64,000 nt of DNA from Rhodocollybia butyracea. Lineage: Eukaryota; Basidiomycota; Agaricomycetes; Agaricales; Omphalotaceae. The notes under the pieces are model-generated. The model was not told the origin of the DNA. It saw only the letters and a list, made by a program, of their open reading frames with translations, and ran no database searches. Made by a program: the position numbers and the translations under genes. The DNA lies in assembly GCA_015501585.1 (NCBI GenBank), contig JADNRY010000047.1:248001-312000 (forward strand), in the 5' to 3' direction. Below are positions 1 to 11,600 of the stretch, piece after piece (the first letter of the stretch is position 1; every line of letters starts with the position of its first letter).

Positions 1-76
1 GCCGAAGATCGGGGGATTGTAGCGTCCCATTGACCATTCAACAAAGATTTTTCGACGGCCAGAGTCATTTTTTACG

Positions 77-487
77 ATGGAAGTTGACAAAGCGCTGGCG
101 CTTATCGATCAAAGGCCCGAATCCCCCGAAAACACGTGAGGGTGAGGTTGTTTATCACGACGAATAGCCTGGAACTGGAACGACTTTTCTTCACTAACTA
201 CAAGACGGCTAGCCAGGCTACACGACGAATCGGACGACCCAGCTGCACTGAAAATTGTAGGATACGGCTATCAAATCAAGTTCGTTTTAGAGCTGTTCAG
301 CAACGCATCGCAAAACGTTTCAAATCCAAATTTGAGGCCTTTTCAAAGACGTCTACAGAGAGAACCACGGGCGGATACTCCTAGCGCCTGTCTAACTTCA
401 AGCTCTTGCTCCTGTTCTTCCTGTGCTTTCCAGCTGCAGCTGCATGGCTACTTAATCCTACCAGTCATCCTCTCTGCACATAAATAG
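77..487 (+). CDS. Tentative two-exon hypothetical protein, about 113 aa
   Basis: A small gene can be drawn from an ATG at 77. Exon 1 (77-135) ends at a GTGAGG donor. A 69-base intron (136-204) ends in a CAAG acceptor, and exon 2 (205-487) runs open to a TAG. The predicted protein starts MEVDKALALID and has a plausible amphipathic middle part followed by a Cys/Ser-rich tail. I do not recognise the family. The first exon looks like real coding sequence, but exon 2 could end earlier at another splice site, because the Cys/Ser tail looks non-coding. The window begins only 76 bases upstream, so the promoter is not visible. It could also be an intergenic artefact. Confidence 0.3.
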
Positions 488-1557
488 GAGCCCGACGAAA
501 AATGCCAAAAAAAAACCCCCCGTCAAGAGGCGTATATTGCAGCCCAAAACGCCTTTCACTCGCGTTTTCCACTTCAAAATTCTCAAGGACGAGAACAATT
601 CCCGTTCAGAACTTGTTGTCGAATATTTTTGAAATCCTCGGCTCCGCGGTTCTTACTCATCCAACGAGCACTGATACGCGACGATGGCCTCATCATTAGC
701 TTGCGTCCCCCTAATCCGACGAGGTCTTTGAACAGAATTCTGACGAAAAGCCGCCGTGAAAAACATTAAACACGAGGTCCTTCAGTATCTTGAAACCAAC
801 AGACAAACACTGATATCATGGAAAGTTAATCTGGGGGCAAGGTGGACGAAGATAACGAAAATACGAATGAAATCATGCTCCTGTCTTTGGAATTAATATT
901 TCAGGCCAGATGTGTACTTGACTAGCGATATACTTGCTTTTTAAAACCTGCAATGTAGGTACCGCCAGGAGGAGGCACAAGACGCTGTTCTTCACACTTC
1001 CCATCGATTAATTATATCTTTCCTTCATGAACCTATTCAGTGCCTTTCAAAGTATCTATTCCGCAATTTACGTACTCCTATACTATTCGGTATTGCGGAA
1101 GATGGGAAGAAAGCTGGTAATTGGCTTTGTACTCGAATGATAGTAAACAAAAAGGAAAATGTGCTTCAGCATGATGGGGCCTGTCCGTGTTCTAAGGGAG
1201 AGTGCGAACGACCATGACTTGCGCCTGCGCCTCGCTTACGTTTGAAAATTGTTTGAAAACTATAATCGTACTGGAACAGGGAGAGAGTATCTTCCAGAAG
1301 TTACTAGTTATCAAGTTTTACTGTCACGATGAAAGGGCGACACTTTGCAAACTTGGTAGCCCTCCAGTCCAAGGCCATGATGATCAATGAAGAATGACTT
1401 AAGTTCTGATTCCACATGGATCTCCAAAGTGAATATGCTGGAACAAAGAGATTGAGACATTGGAATAGAGGTTGTATGTTTCCATCCCAATTTTTGATTG
1501 TGTAGTTCCAAGGTAAAACCAACGGTACAGATATCTCGAAAATGATGCAAACATCCG
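488..1557. other. Intergenic, no gene supported
   Basis: About 1.1 kb without a convincing coding region. The short open frames show no recognisable motif and no splice-site pattern that would join them. The right end may hold 3' exons of the NACHT gene: a good GTACGG donor occurs near that gene's C-terminus, after the codons for RRFQ. Confidence 0.4.
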
Positions 1558-3492
1558 CTAAGGTGCTAGCGAAATACCTGTCAGTCCCTGATGGTTTGGT
1601 TGCTCGGGGAAGGAACAAGTTCTCCGTACCTGAAATCGACGCCAGATATGGACTACTTCTAGAAGCGGTGTAGCAAGTTTACATGGAATCTCATACCATC
1701 TGGGAGTACCACCGTGTCCTACACAATGGGTAATGAAAGAATACACATCCAAGTCAATCTCAGAGAGGAGCTTGTCACTCCCACTTGCATTGACACAGTG
1801 GTAAGTCCAGTATCGAAGTTCGTGAGGAACATTGCACAAACTACTGTTTCCAGATATGATTTTGAAACAGCATTGTGCGAGATAATCATGGCCAGAGGAT
1901 TTTTCAACATAAAAATGTAATGACCGACGACGGTCAAGCAGAAAATCTGTCAAAGATGCATGGCAAAACCGCAAATCGGATTCCATGGGTGACGGTCCTT
2001 GAAAAATAGAATGAAGCCCAGAGCAAGTGGCGCGAATTTCTGCTAGGCTCATGTTAGTTTGAAGAAGATCCATAAGCTCCACTGTGTGGTACGACCAGCT
2101 TGGGGGTCTTTCCCGAAATGCAATAATTGCTCCTAGAATCTGGTTGAGCCTGGTACGATTCCTAGCTGATGACAGAATTTGACAATAGAGAGCATCAAGT
2201 TCAGCAAATGGTGAATCATGACCGTAATCCTCTGTCGAAAGTCCAAGCACAATATCAAGACGATCTGCAGGAACCGCTCCATCATTGTCAATGTATTTCA
2301 GCACTGTAGATGGATATATGAAATGTCCCGATGCCTTTCCAACAAGGTGTTCAATCTGATGAGAGGGGGGCCAAGGACGAGGGACATGTTCCAATAACGC
2401 TGAGTGGCGCTTGAGGATTTCACGAAAATGATCCTGCAAATATTTTCGGATTTCAAGAGATGCCTTATATGTGTCAAGAGGCATCCAGTGGCAGATATTC
2501 TCGAATTTGGTGCTGTGAAAAGACTCTTTTATGTGCTGTTCCGGCCTGCTTGCAACAAGTATTCGAAGTGGGAGGTTATACTTTTGTATTGCATTTGCAA
2601 GGGTGGACAGAATGCGCTCATGGTTCCCATTATCAGAGCACTCATCCAGTCCGTCAATAATCAGGATCCAAGGACGGTCACCTGATAGTAAAGAAGTTGG
2701 GTCGAAACCGCCGTTCTTGGAAGTTTTTTGACGTTTTCGGGGAAAAATAGCAAGGGGATCAGACCCAGGAGGAGTATGAGGCCGTTTGAGAGAAGGGGTA
2801 GAAGTCTGGGGTATCTGAATGGAAGATAAGTGAGCCTGTGGAGTCCCCTGATCCTTTCTGTGCATCGGATGCGACTCAAGCTCACAGTGGTGAAGCTGAG
2901 TCTTCAGCATAGGCTGAAGAATGAGGGTATCAAATTGATTCTCAATGAATGAGGTGGGTACCAAGGAGTTATTAATGACCGCTGCGTTGATAATTGGCCT
3001 TAGTCCTGGGATTGCCAAGGCCATCTGGAATGCAAGGGTGGTGAATAACCTTTGAGGATTGTCTCTAGAAGAATCTGAACGCCAAAAGAAGAAGCTCCCA
3101 GCGAGATTGCCCTTCTTTGCACAAGCCTCAGCGAATGTTTGGGCAATGGCTGACTTTCCTGCTCCTGCAGGCCCATAGAGCCATTGAATTGCATGAACAT
3201 CAGGGGCATTCGACACAGCCCAGCCCTCCAAGTCGCATAAGATTGCTTCGCGGGTGCCAGGGTGACAAAGAGGAGGGGGGAAGCGAGCTTCCGCATTATA
3301 TGTAGCTGAAGTACTTGTATATTGAAGTAATGTTTGAAGACCTTTCATTGTACATAGTGTTGGCATACAATCGCAATGACAGTCACATCTAAACGCACCT
3401 CGTTCTTTCTCCGTGAATGATATGTAATTCAAATCACGACCAACGCTCTGGAATTTTCCGCTGATGGTAAAGTTGGGAGCCCTGCTAAACAT
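1558..3492 (-). CDS. NACHT-domain STAND NTPase (fungal NLR-like)
   Basis: A 644-residue open frame on the minus strand. It carries a clear Walker A motif GPAGAGKS at residues 107-114, followed by the FFFWRSD..RDNPQRLFTTLAFQ block typical of basidiomycete NACHT proteins, and a Walker B motif ILIIDGLDEC. These families are signalling NTPases that oligomerise on ligand recognition; in fungi some control heterokaryon incompatibility and programmed cell death. Between Walker A and Walker B there is an unusual hydrophilic insertion of roughly 75 residues, rich in Pro/Ser/Thr and containing a basic FPRKRQK stretch. No WD40, ankyrin or TPR repeats follow, so this is a short form or a gene whose 3' exons were missed. 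The frame may leave the coding sequence at a GTACGG donor after RRFQ near the C-terminus. The start at 3492 is the first ATG; the N-terminal 75 residues are not recognised. Confidence 0.8.
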   Translation of the reverse strand: MFSRAPNFTISGKFQSVGRDLNYISFTEKERGAFRCDCHCDCMPTLCTMKGLQTLLQYTSTSATYNAEARFPPPLCHPGTREAILCDLEGWAVSNAPDVHAIQWLYGPAGAGKSAIAQTFAEACAKKGNLAGSFFFWRSDSSRDNPQRLFTTLAFQMALAIPGLRPIINAAVINNSLVPTSFIENQFDTLILQPMLKTQLHHCELESHPMHRKDQGTPQAHLSSIQIPQTSTPSLKRPHTPPGSDPLAIFPRKRQKTSKNGGFDPTSLLSGDRPWILIIDGLDECSDNGNHERILSTLANAIQKYNLPLRILVASRPEQHIKESFHSTKFENICHWMPLDTYKASLEIRKYLQDHFREILKRHSALLEHVPRPWPPSHQIEHLVGKASGHFIYPSTVLKYIDNDGAVPADRLDIVLGLSTEDYGHDSPFAELDALYCQILSSARNRTRLNQILGAIIAFRERPPSWSYHTVELMDLLQTNMSLAEIRATCSGLHSIFQGPSPMESDLRFCHASLTDFLLDRRRSLHFYVEKSSGHDYLAQCCFKIISGNSSLCNVPHELRYWTYHCVNASGSDKLLSEIDLDVYSFITHCVGHGGTPRWYEIPCKLATPLLEVVHIWRRFQVRRTCSFPEQPNHQGLTGISLAP

Positions 3493-4819
3493 CTAGAAGA
3501 TAGACAGAACGATGAGATCTTCTGTACAGGACAAAAGATGTCGAACAAGGCCATTATTTATCTTAGCTTCGGACCGCATCTCCGCAATACATCTGACAGG
3601 CTTTAGCTCTGCCTATAGATGGACTGCCAGTTATTGTCCTCGGACCTCCTCCCTAGCCGGCTGTTCTTTCCGAAAAGGCTGTGACATCGTGCTACCATTA
3701 GTACCAAGCCAAAAAAACGCTACCTGCTACTATCATATCAGTACACATCAGCTGTGGAGATCTGTTGAATCTTACACACTTGTACTTATTTTCTACGGTA
3801 TGGCTGTGCGCCCTCGTCTTTGTGTAGCTTCCAATATCGATAAGGATCCGTAAGGCCTACACCACATGTTATCCCATTAGATGCGCAATATCTACTTAAC
3901 GTTTGATCACTGCTGATATGTTGGAGATTATTCCACGTTCAACTGTCCACAGCACTCGTTTGGAGAAGCTTTTGTAAACTCCCTGTAAAGCTGGAGGGAA
4001 AGTCACTTCCCAGTTATGACACATAGGCAGATGAGACTCGTCTTCGGGGATTTTCAATGGTGGACGATGAAGCAGAACACGGTAAATCAAAAATTAAAAT
4101 AGGGCTGGGTTTATAATTGCTTCTTTTTGTTTGTGGACGTCGTTATGTGAAGCCGGCCCTTTCGGTGGCCAGTTCATTCCCCCAGCCCCGCCTTGTATGT
4201 AGATAGAATGTACGGCGCGGCATCAAGTGCCCAGGGGTACCTTCTTCCACTTGGACTCTTCAATTGTCTGAACAATGAGCAAGTACGAGGATAAGAAAGG
4301 CCGACAGCGGCTTGCACCACACACAGCCTGTTGTGCGACGTGTCTGGTGTAGAGATAACCCTGTAAAGATAATGAAAGCCTGAGGTGTTTTGTCTGGGCC
4401 TGGGCTGGAGCGACTATGTCCAGAAGCTGAAACGAGTGACCATTTCGCGGGACCGAGGAGGGGGGGAGCGCAGTGAAGCGATAGCAGGAATCTCGGCCGA
4501 TGTATCTTATCCGAAGATCGGCAACTTCGCGATTGTCCCCTATCATATCTTATCAGATCGCTTTTTTTTGGAGGGTGATACTGTCTCAAGACCATCTTTT
4601 GTGAAGAAAACACACGTTCTTTCCTGTAGTCAAGTCTGTATTTATCTCGCTTTCATGACTTCGTGAATAACCGCTCCTGAACTCCCGCTACGCCGTCACG
4701 CTCCTTACTTATATATGAGGGCACTGCGCAGCTCCTCAGCTGCCTCCCCGGTTGCGCTCCCTGCCCGGTGCCAGGAACGATCAATTTGGTTGATATATGT
4801 AGCGTACCAAGACACCACA
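3493..4819. other. Intergenic, no gene supported
   Basis: About 1.3 kb between the NACHT start and the Paf1 stop. Open frames on both strands are short and lack recognisable motifs. The only structure I see is a short near-copy of the 3' end of Paf1 (listed separately). Confidence 0.45.
4223..4270 (-). repeat. Short duplicated fragment of the Paf1 3' end
   Basis: The stretch CATCAAGT..CCA.GGGTA followed by CCTTCTTCCACTT.GAC.CT matches 4819-4876, which codes for the last residues and stop of Paf1. An internal gap of about 17 bases separates the two blocks relative to the source. It lies about 600 bases downstream of the real Paf1 stop in the same orientation. It is too short to code for anything and is probably a relic of a local duplication. 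Confidence 0.4.
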
Positions 4820-6393
4820 TCAAGTTTCCATGGGTAGACTCGCTTCTGGGATACCTTCTTCCACTTCGACCTCTCCATCTGCATCTGCTTCTCCTCTCAT
4901 GAGGAACAGAGGATCCATCACTTCTGCCAAAGCTTCTTCCCGCTCATCCTCCTCCTCCTGACTCATAGGCACGTGTGTTACCTTGATGATATCCCACTTG
5001 TCCTCGTATTGTTCGTTGGCCTACGTGGATTAAGCTTAACAAGATCAACTCGGGTTAAAGGGGAACATACAAGTGCTCTCTTCTTCTTTAACAGCATTTT
5101 ACGCTCGATGTTCTTGTAGTATACACCTTTCTGGCGCTTTTGTGGCTTCTGGTCCTCATCATCGTTGAATACGTCATTGAAAGCTGATGTTCCGCCATCC
5201 TCGAAAACAAGAAGAAACTCGTTTGGTACCTCTTGTTCGACTTTGACCGTTTCATAATCGCGTATGAACTTGAAGACTGTTGACTGCATGCAACAAGGCT
5301 CTTTAAATCTAGTAGACCCTGAAAAATACGATACACGTACCTCCTCGTCCTCGGGGACTTCATATGGTGCGATGGCATTACGTGTTTCTTTAAACTTGAG
5401 TGCACCCTCATCTTGTTCAGTAAGGTAGTAAGCCAGGAAAGAATCGTGGTCCGACTTCATAGGTCGAAGAATAGCACAATCTAATCTTGGATCCTCGACC
5501 TAAAAGATGCGTTGAAATTCTACACGGTACGTAAGGAGCGGTACTCACATCAACAGGCCTCTCCCCTGGTCGTTCAGCAAAGCGGAACAAATCATACTGA
5601 TTCGCCCAGATATCACTGTCTGGTAATATTTCATACGATTCCACGGCGGTAACATTCGGTTTATTCGGATGTCGAATTTCCTCCAAAGAGAAGCTGTCGT
5701 TGCACGCGACAAACGAGGCTTCGATGTCGCGAAGTTGGGCCTCCCTTGAGACGTCGATGGGCGGAAGTGTAACATGCTTCCTATAATTTGACAAGCTCAG
5801 CACCACAAGTTGAAGGTTTAGAAAGAACACGTACGGTTCATGCACACTAGAACGTTGCATACGATCGCTAGTATACTCGGTTTTTCGCAGCCATGCAACC
5901 TGTCCTAATGAAGAGCCAGCCAAAGGCGTACTTGTTCCCGAATGGCCTCCATTTATGTACGCCGCTGATGAGCCAGAATCATACGCCAAGAATTCATCTT
6001 TCGGGTCAAGTTTGGGTAGATTATTGGGGTCCGGGTTTAATGCTGTGAACGAACAAAGGTCAAGTTGGAATCTCAACAACATAGAAACCCAATAGACCTG
6101 AATCATCAGCATTTTCCTCCCAAAGTGATTCCCATTTGCCTAGATCCAAAGGCATCCCACATTCTGCATCTATTATCATCGGAAGAGTCGCGTTGTTCGC
6201 GATAGAGTTGAGGAATTCAGGTTGGGCATAACGCATGGGATTTGTGGGTATATCGAGGAGTTTGGGGGGACATGGCGGAGCAGGTAAAGGGTTTGAATAC
6301 CGGACGCGTACCAAAAGGTCTAGTTTACTGAAATGAGCCCAATTAGAAAAAGCTTTTGTAGAAAATAATTGGATACCTTTTCTTGAAACTCAT
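4820..6393 (-). CDS. PAF1: RNA polymerase II-associated factor Paf1
   Basis: Seven exons (6377-6393, 6098-6327, 5835-6042, 5549-5780, 5341-5499, 5071-5283, 4820-5020) join in frame into 419 residues ending in TGA. The N-terminus MSFKKSKLDLLVRVRYSNPL with the following LPAPPCPPKLL is the hallmark of the Paf1 family, and the acidic C-terminus is also typical. Paf1 is the scaffold of the PAF1 complex (with Ctr9, Leo1, Cdc73, Rtf1), which travels with elongating RNA polymerase II and promotes histone H2B ubiquitination and H3K4/K36 methylation. Exon 1 is only 17 bases, so the true start sits at 6393 and not at an upstream ATG in another frame. The gene is divergent from Trm82 with 45 bp between start codons. 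All introns are 49-58 bases with canonical ends. Confidence 0.93.
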
Positions 6394-6438
6394 CACGCAA
6401 GAGGGCAAGTTGCAAACCCGTTTTGCCGCCGGCAACTG
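6394..6438. promoter_or_regulatory. Very short shared promoter between Paf1 and Trm82
   Basis: Only 45 bases separate the Paf1 ATG (minus strand, 6393) and the Trm82 ATG (plus strand, 6439). Transcription start sites of both genes must therefore lie in or beyond this stretch, or inside the opposite gene. No TATA-like element is visible. Confidence 0.5.
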
Positions 6439-8530
6439 ATGTCTTCAAGGTTTTTTCCTCACTCGCAACTAAAAATCCGCTCTGGAATTCCAGTCGTCGT
6501 CGTCTCTGGATTCCATATCCAGCTTTTGGATGCATCGCACGTATTTCCTTATGCTTTATATGCGCTATCTAATCATATTTTTCTGTAGAACCGGAGCGGT
6601 AGTCTCTTCAACACTTAATGCACCTGAAAATGTACAGGAAACTTTGAAAAAATCGGGACCGATCCGATGTGTAGTTCTGGATAACTCGAACACACATCTG
6701 GCCACCTTGGCTGATGATAAAAAACTAAAAGTTTGGAAGCTTGATGGGCTAGAACTTTTACATGAAAGGTTCGTGGTGAGACACCGCCAAAACTTTCTAT
6801 TGAAGTGACGTTTCCAGAGAGTTGCCAAAAAGGCCAACTAGCGCGGCTTTCACCTCCGACGGGCAATCTATCGTTGTGGCGGACAAGTTTGGAGATGTCT
6901 TTCAGTGTGTCTCTATGCCAAATTACCACTTTTTATTTACTTATGCGACAAACACAAGTTATCCATTACATCCTCCACCTGCTGATTCTGTCGCAGTCCC
7001 TGAGTCCGCTGGATCCAAATTAACGTCTTTGCACGCAGCAGAAAGTGATGAACCCGTTCAAGACTCTCCGGAAGCCGCAGTTGTCGAGTCTAGCGCAGAA
7101 TCATCGTCCTCAAAAAAGCGAAAATCCAAAAAGAAGAAGGAGAAACTCATTGAAAACCCTCCTGCTCCACGAAACTCCCTCGCATCGCATGTGAATACTT
7201 CTAATGGAACTTTGGTTCTGGGGCATACTTCTCTACTGACGTACTTTCTCCTCACTCCGGATAGTAAGTATATCATAACGGCGGATCGGGATGAACACAT
7301 TCGTGTTAGCTGGTACCCTCAAGGATTCTGTATAGAATCGTTCTGTTTAGGACATACTCAGTAAGTTGGAGACTGATATACACTGCTAGGTACTCAAGTG
7401 TTCAATTTCAAACAGATTTGTTTCCGCTATCCACCTACCGTCCGCTCATCCTCATATTCTTATATCCGGTGGAGGTGATGCTGAATTAAAAGTATGGGAC
7501 TGGCTCTCTGGAAAACACAAATTCGATATTTCCATTCTTGAGTTTGTAAGGCCGTACATCAAAGTCAAAGTAAAGCCCTACAAACGAACAAGATATGCAG
7601 ACGGGGAAGAACAGAATAACGAAGGAGATGGCATCCAAGTCGAGGATCCAGCTTCAGTCAATAACGAAGAACAAGCTGTTCTCGCTGTACAGAAAATCAC
7701 GACGCTATCAGAGTCTATATTGTTTAGCGTTACCGGGTGAGTCAGTATTCCTCTCTTTAGAACTCTGGCTAACACCTTGTATATCTACTAGTGGAACAGC
7801 TCTTTTTGCCGTTGCATACACAGATGACGTCCCTTCTTCGCCACTCATCCACGTCCTCGACTTTGGCAAACCTATCCTCGATTTTACGACATCTCCAGAT
7901 AGCTTGATATGGGTGAACGTGGACTTGAATTGGTCGGAAAATGGAGACGTTGCAACGAGCGGAAACGCAGTCCGTGTTGCGAAACTAGATAACAACGGAC
8001 AGGTATGAGTATTGTGTTCCCTAATCAATCTCAATCTCATGGGCGCATTACTCTAGTTCGTGCATGTTTCTTCCACGTCGCCTCTTTTGGACGCACTCAA
8101 TCTGAAATGCCTGATACAAGGTAGGCCCTTTTCCTGTACAACTTGCTTCCCAATCTGATATCCAATTTTAGCGACAGACGAAGATCTGTCATCGCTCAAC
8201 TTTTACTCTGCGCTCACTTCCCTTCCCAAAAATACGGGAGAGTTTGATGCAGACGAAGAGGATCATGGGAGTGCGGGGGCTGCATCTTACATAGGGACGG
8301 GTATTCCAAAACACATCAAAACCAATACTCGGAAACAATCGCAGGGTCCTGGTGGTGGCAAGAAAGAGCAGGGGAAGCTAAAAACTCAGAAAGCGGTGGC
8401 GGAGAAGAAGAAAAAGCTAGGTGTTGATGAGGATACGCCGAATTCGAAGCGGTTAAAGTCGGAAGAGACAAATGCTCAAGGTGTTGATACTGACTTGCAA
8501 ATGCTTGACGTATCGACAGTTGGCACTTAG
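6439..8530 (+). CDS. TRM82: tRNA (guanine-N7)-methyltransferase non-catalytic subunit Trm82
   Basis: Seven exons (6439-6536, 6589-6768, 6818-7360, 7416-7736, 7792-8002, 8057-8120, 8172-8530) give 591 residues. Diagnostic blocks are [29 protein letters not shown] and [20 protein letters not shown], ending in LGHTQFVSAI; these define the WD40 protein Trm82/WDR4. With Trm8 it forms the enzyme that makes m7G46 in tRNA; Trm82 stabilises the catalytic subunit and does not bind SAM. A Lys/Ser-rich linker and a basic C-terminal tail make the protein longer than the yeast one. Intron 1 appears to use a GC-AG junction (6537-6588), the only way to obtain the expected LDAS-TGAVV. The start codon is 45 bp from the divergent Paf1 start. 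Confidence 0.92.
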
Positions 8531-8646
8531 TTTTGTAGTATGTCGGTAGAGCGCTCTAGTTTTGAATTGATCTTAGTCAGAAGCATAATAACTGCTGCGC
8601 ACCACTAAGGTTTTAACATGATCCAACCTAAAGCCCATTACTTGCG

Positions 8647-11600
8647 ATGAACAGAACGCATCCCGATAAGCCTCTCGTAGTCAAATGTGATTTCAACGGA
8701 AACCAAAAGAAAATATCCTTCCATTCTGCGCAAAATTGCTCCTATGGTACTCTCCGGGACAAGGTGCGCCGCAAAGCACTTTTCGCAAAACTACTGGCTG
8801 ACTTGTACACTAGATAGAACAGTGCTTCGCACTGTATACTTCGGCGTTTAGCATCGTATACTTCGATGACGGAGAAGAAATACCAATATCTGCCGAAGAT
8901 CACCTCACCGAAGCCATTTCATACTTTCAAGCAGACGAGGGGACATCATCTATCAGATCCGGTTTCAGCTTTGGAACCAGAAAAATCACTCTCCGCGTCC
9001 AGATACTAGTTGAATATGAGGGCCCTAGCTTATCCGATGCTGGGTCCATCATCAGCGTGGAAGAATACCGGTCTCGAAATGGGAGCGCGCGTTCTTTTTC
9101 TTTTGGCGGCAGTAATGTGGAGCCCGACGATGACTCTGTCACTGTTAGCTCCCGGGATAATGGGGGACGGCCATCTGCTCCGAGTTCTGTCCATAATCAT
9201 AGAACTTCTGCCAGTGCACGGGCTTCACAGCTTTCAGGCGAATCTTCATGGGATAGCTTGTCTCGCATGCCTTCGAATTATAGCAGGTCTCTTTCACAGA
9301 ATCAGGACCCTTTTGCAGATTCAGAACCTCCTGTAAACGTATTCGAGCGTTTAAAAGCAGCGGAAGACGATTCCCCCGGTAGCTCCAACCCTATAGTTTC
9401 CGATCATGCTGCTTGGTTAAAAGAGCAACATGAACGTGCTTACCGGTCGCTGGGTGTTCTTCCCGAACCGTCTGTTTCTAACGAGCCGGAGGATTGGGTG
9501 TACGAGCAAGAAGATCAAGTGGGTGCCCTTTCGCTCCAAAGGGCTCCGACCGGAAAGTACTATTACATGTACGGCTCGGAAGCTTCACCCTCGCAGCAAG
9601 GTACCGGAGTTGACGAAGATAGCTATGAGTTCAATCCTAGCATCGAAGGAGGTATAAATGGAAAGCCACGTCCCACTTCAAGGCAGTTGAACTGGGTTGC
9701 GGCGCAGCAGGAAGTTCATCAGCTTTCTCAGCGGTCGGATCCTTCTCTCGAAACACTGGGTCTCCCCGAATTACTTCGAGATATTCCTCCTAATCCGCCA
9801 GGGGAAGCGGATCTGACATTGTGCTCAGAATGTGGTCTATTGCTCGATTACATGAAATACGTTTGCTATACTTGTGGAGAGAAAGAACCTGGTCTCCAGG
9901 TACAGACTCAGACTTCATTTAAGGGGAAAGATCGGGACTCTTCACCCACCTACCCGCCTCGGCCAAACATTTACACTTCTCCACTCTCTTCCTCTTTCTC
10001 GAGCTCTTCCAGGACGTTCATAGGAGGTCACTCGGCGTTTATGCATAATCCGCTACCTCAAGAGCTGACGGTGTATTCCTTTACTTCATCTACGTTGGCC
10101 CTTCCTCCTTCTCTGCCCAAGGAGATTGGCTACGAACTTTGTCCAAACTGCGTCGAAGTTGCAGGTGTCACTCATGCTGTTGAGGCCGTTGTTGAACCGG
10201 GTTCGTCACCGATCGCAAGTGACCTTTTATCGTCATCATCAGAAGATGCGGCTCTTCAATGGAGAAGAGCCGCCCCCAAGGAAAAAGGTCAACTACGACA
10301 CGCATATGTGGAGAAAATGTGGGGTCACTATGGCTGGGAGGATGTCGGTGAGTCTTGAGATCCGTTCCCCTCATTCTGCCCTTTAATGTTCATTTTTAGT
10401 ACAAAGTGAGGCGCATACAGAGAATTGCTCTGCATGTGGCGTAAAAGCGTCTCCACACAAGTTATACAAGTGCGCATCCTGTCCAAGGCACTATCTGTGT
10501 CGCGCTTGTTATAGGTATCTCACTTTGTATTTCTATTCTGCGTAATCCTTGACATTTTTTCAGTCAAGTACACGACCTTCATCCCTCACACGCCTTCCTT
10601 GTGTTACCCGGGAAATCACTCCGTTCACTAAGTGATTCCGACTTTCTCGCTTATTCAAGCATACTGAACGCTACCGAGGAGCAATGTATGTCAACCACTG
10701 ATGTTGTATCCAACCACAGCTTACTTTTATCCTCCTTATCAGCCATGATTCACCCAGGAGTCAGATGCACGCAGTAAGTTAACCCTCACTGATCTCGACT
10801 GGCGTTAATGGCTCCTATTGCAGTTGCTTACGCGAAATTGTTGGAGCGCGTTTCCATTGTGCAGAATGCGACGATGTTGATATATGTTCAAATTGTGAAT
10901 CCGCTGGACTTCCAGGCAATATGGATTCCGCAGATGGAGGTCACAACTCTTCACACATCCTGATCAAGGTAAAGTCCGCAGTTTGCGCAGTGATTTCTTC
11001 TGACGTTTTCTAGATTCCTACCCCATTGGCGACCAGTAAGGTAAACTACGACCACAGTGTTCAAACGCCGAGACTAATGTGTTCTTTATGAAGGTTCAAT
11101 CGGTTAGTCGTACGGCACGGAACCTCTGGACCAGTGATCCCGCAAACGTCAATCGCGTTGGGCCTTCCAAAGCCAAGTCAGAAATATCTTCCTACGCTCG
11201 AACGGTCGTTGGCTCTGGAAGCAACCGTACCTCTGAACCCATCGACAACGAAGATCATGGAATTGATTGTAGTGCATGCAGAAAAGTTAGCTTGATTAAT
11301 TTTACTCTCGAATTTCGCTCACCGCCACTTCCAGCCCATATCTGGTGTACGATATCAGTGTGCCAATTGTCCGGCACCGAACTTGGGGTATAATTTGGTA
11401 TCATCCTTCAATTTTGTTCCCTTGTCATTCAGCTTAACTTTCGTTCTTTCATCCAGTGCGCATCGTGTGAAAGACACTCCTACACAGTGCACGATCCTCG
11501 ACATGCCTTTTTCAAACTTCCCCGGCCTGTTCATAGACATATTCAGTCAAACTTCCCCATGATACCTGTTCTGTACGCTACCTCTTTGGATCGGCAAATG

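Noticed and set aside
136..384. Open frame of 82 codons on the plus strand
   Set aside because: It begins inside what looks like an intron of the tentative gene at 77-487 and is in another frame than the better coding candidate.
4260..4613. Overlapping minus-strand frames of 107 and 117 codons
   Set aside because: Two overlapping frames with no motif and low-complexity Ser/His content; no splice or start context supports either.
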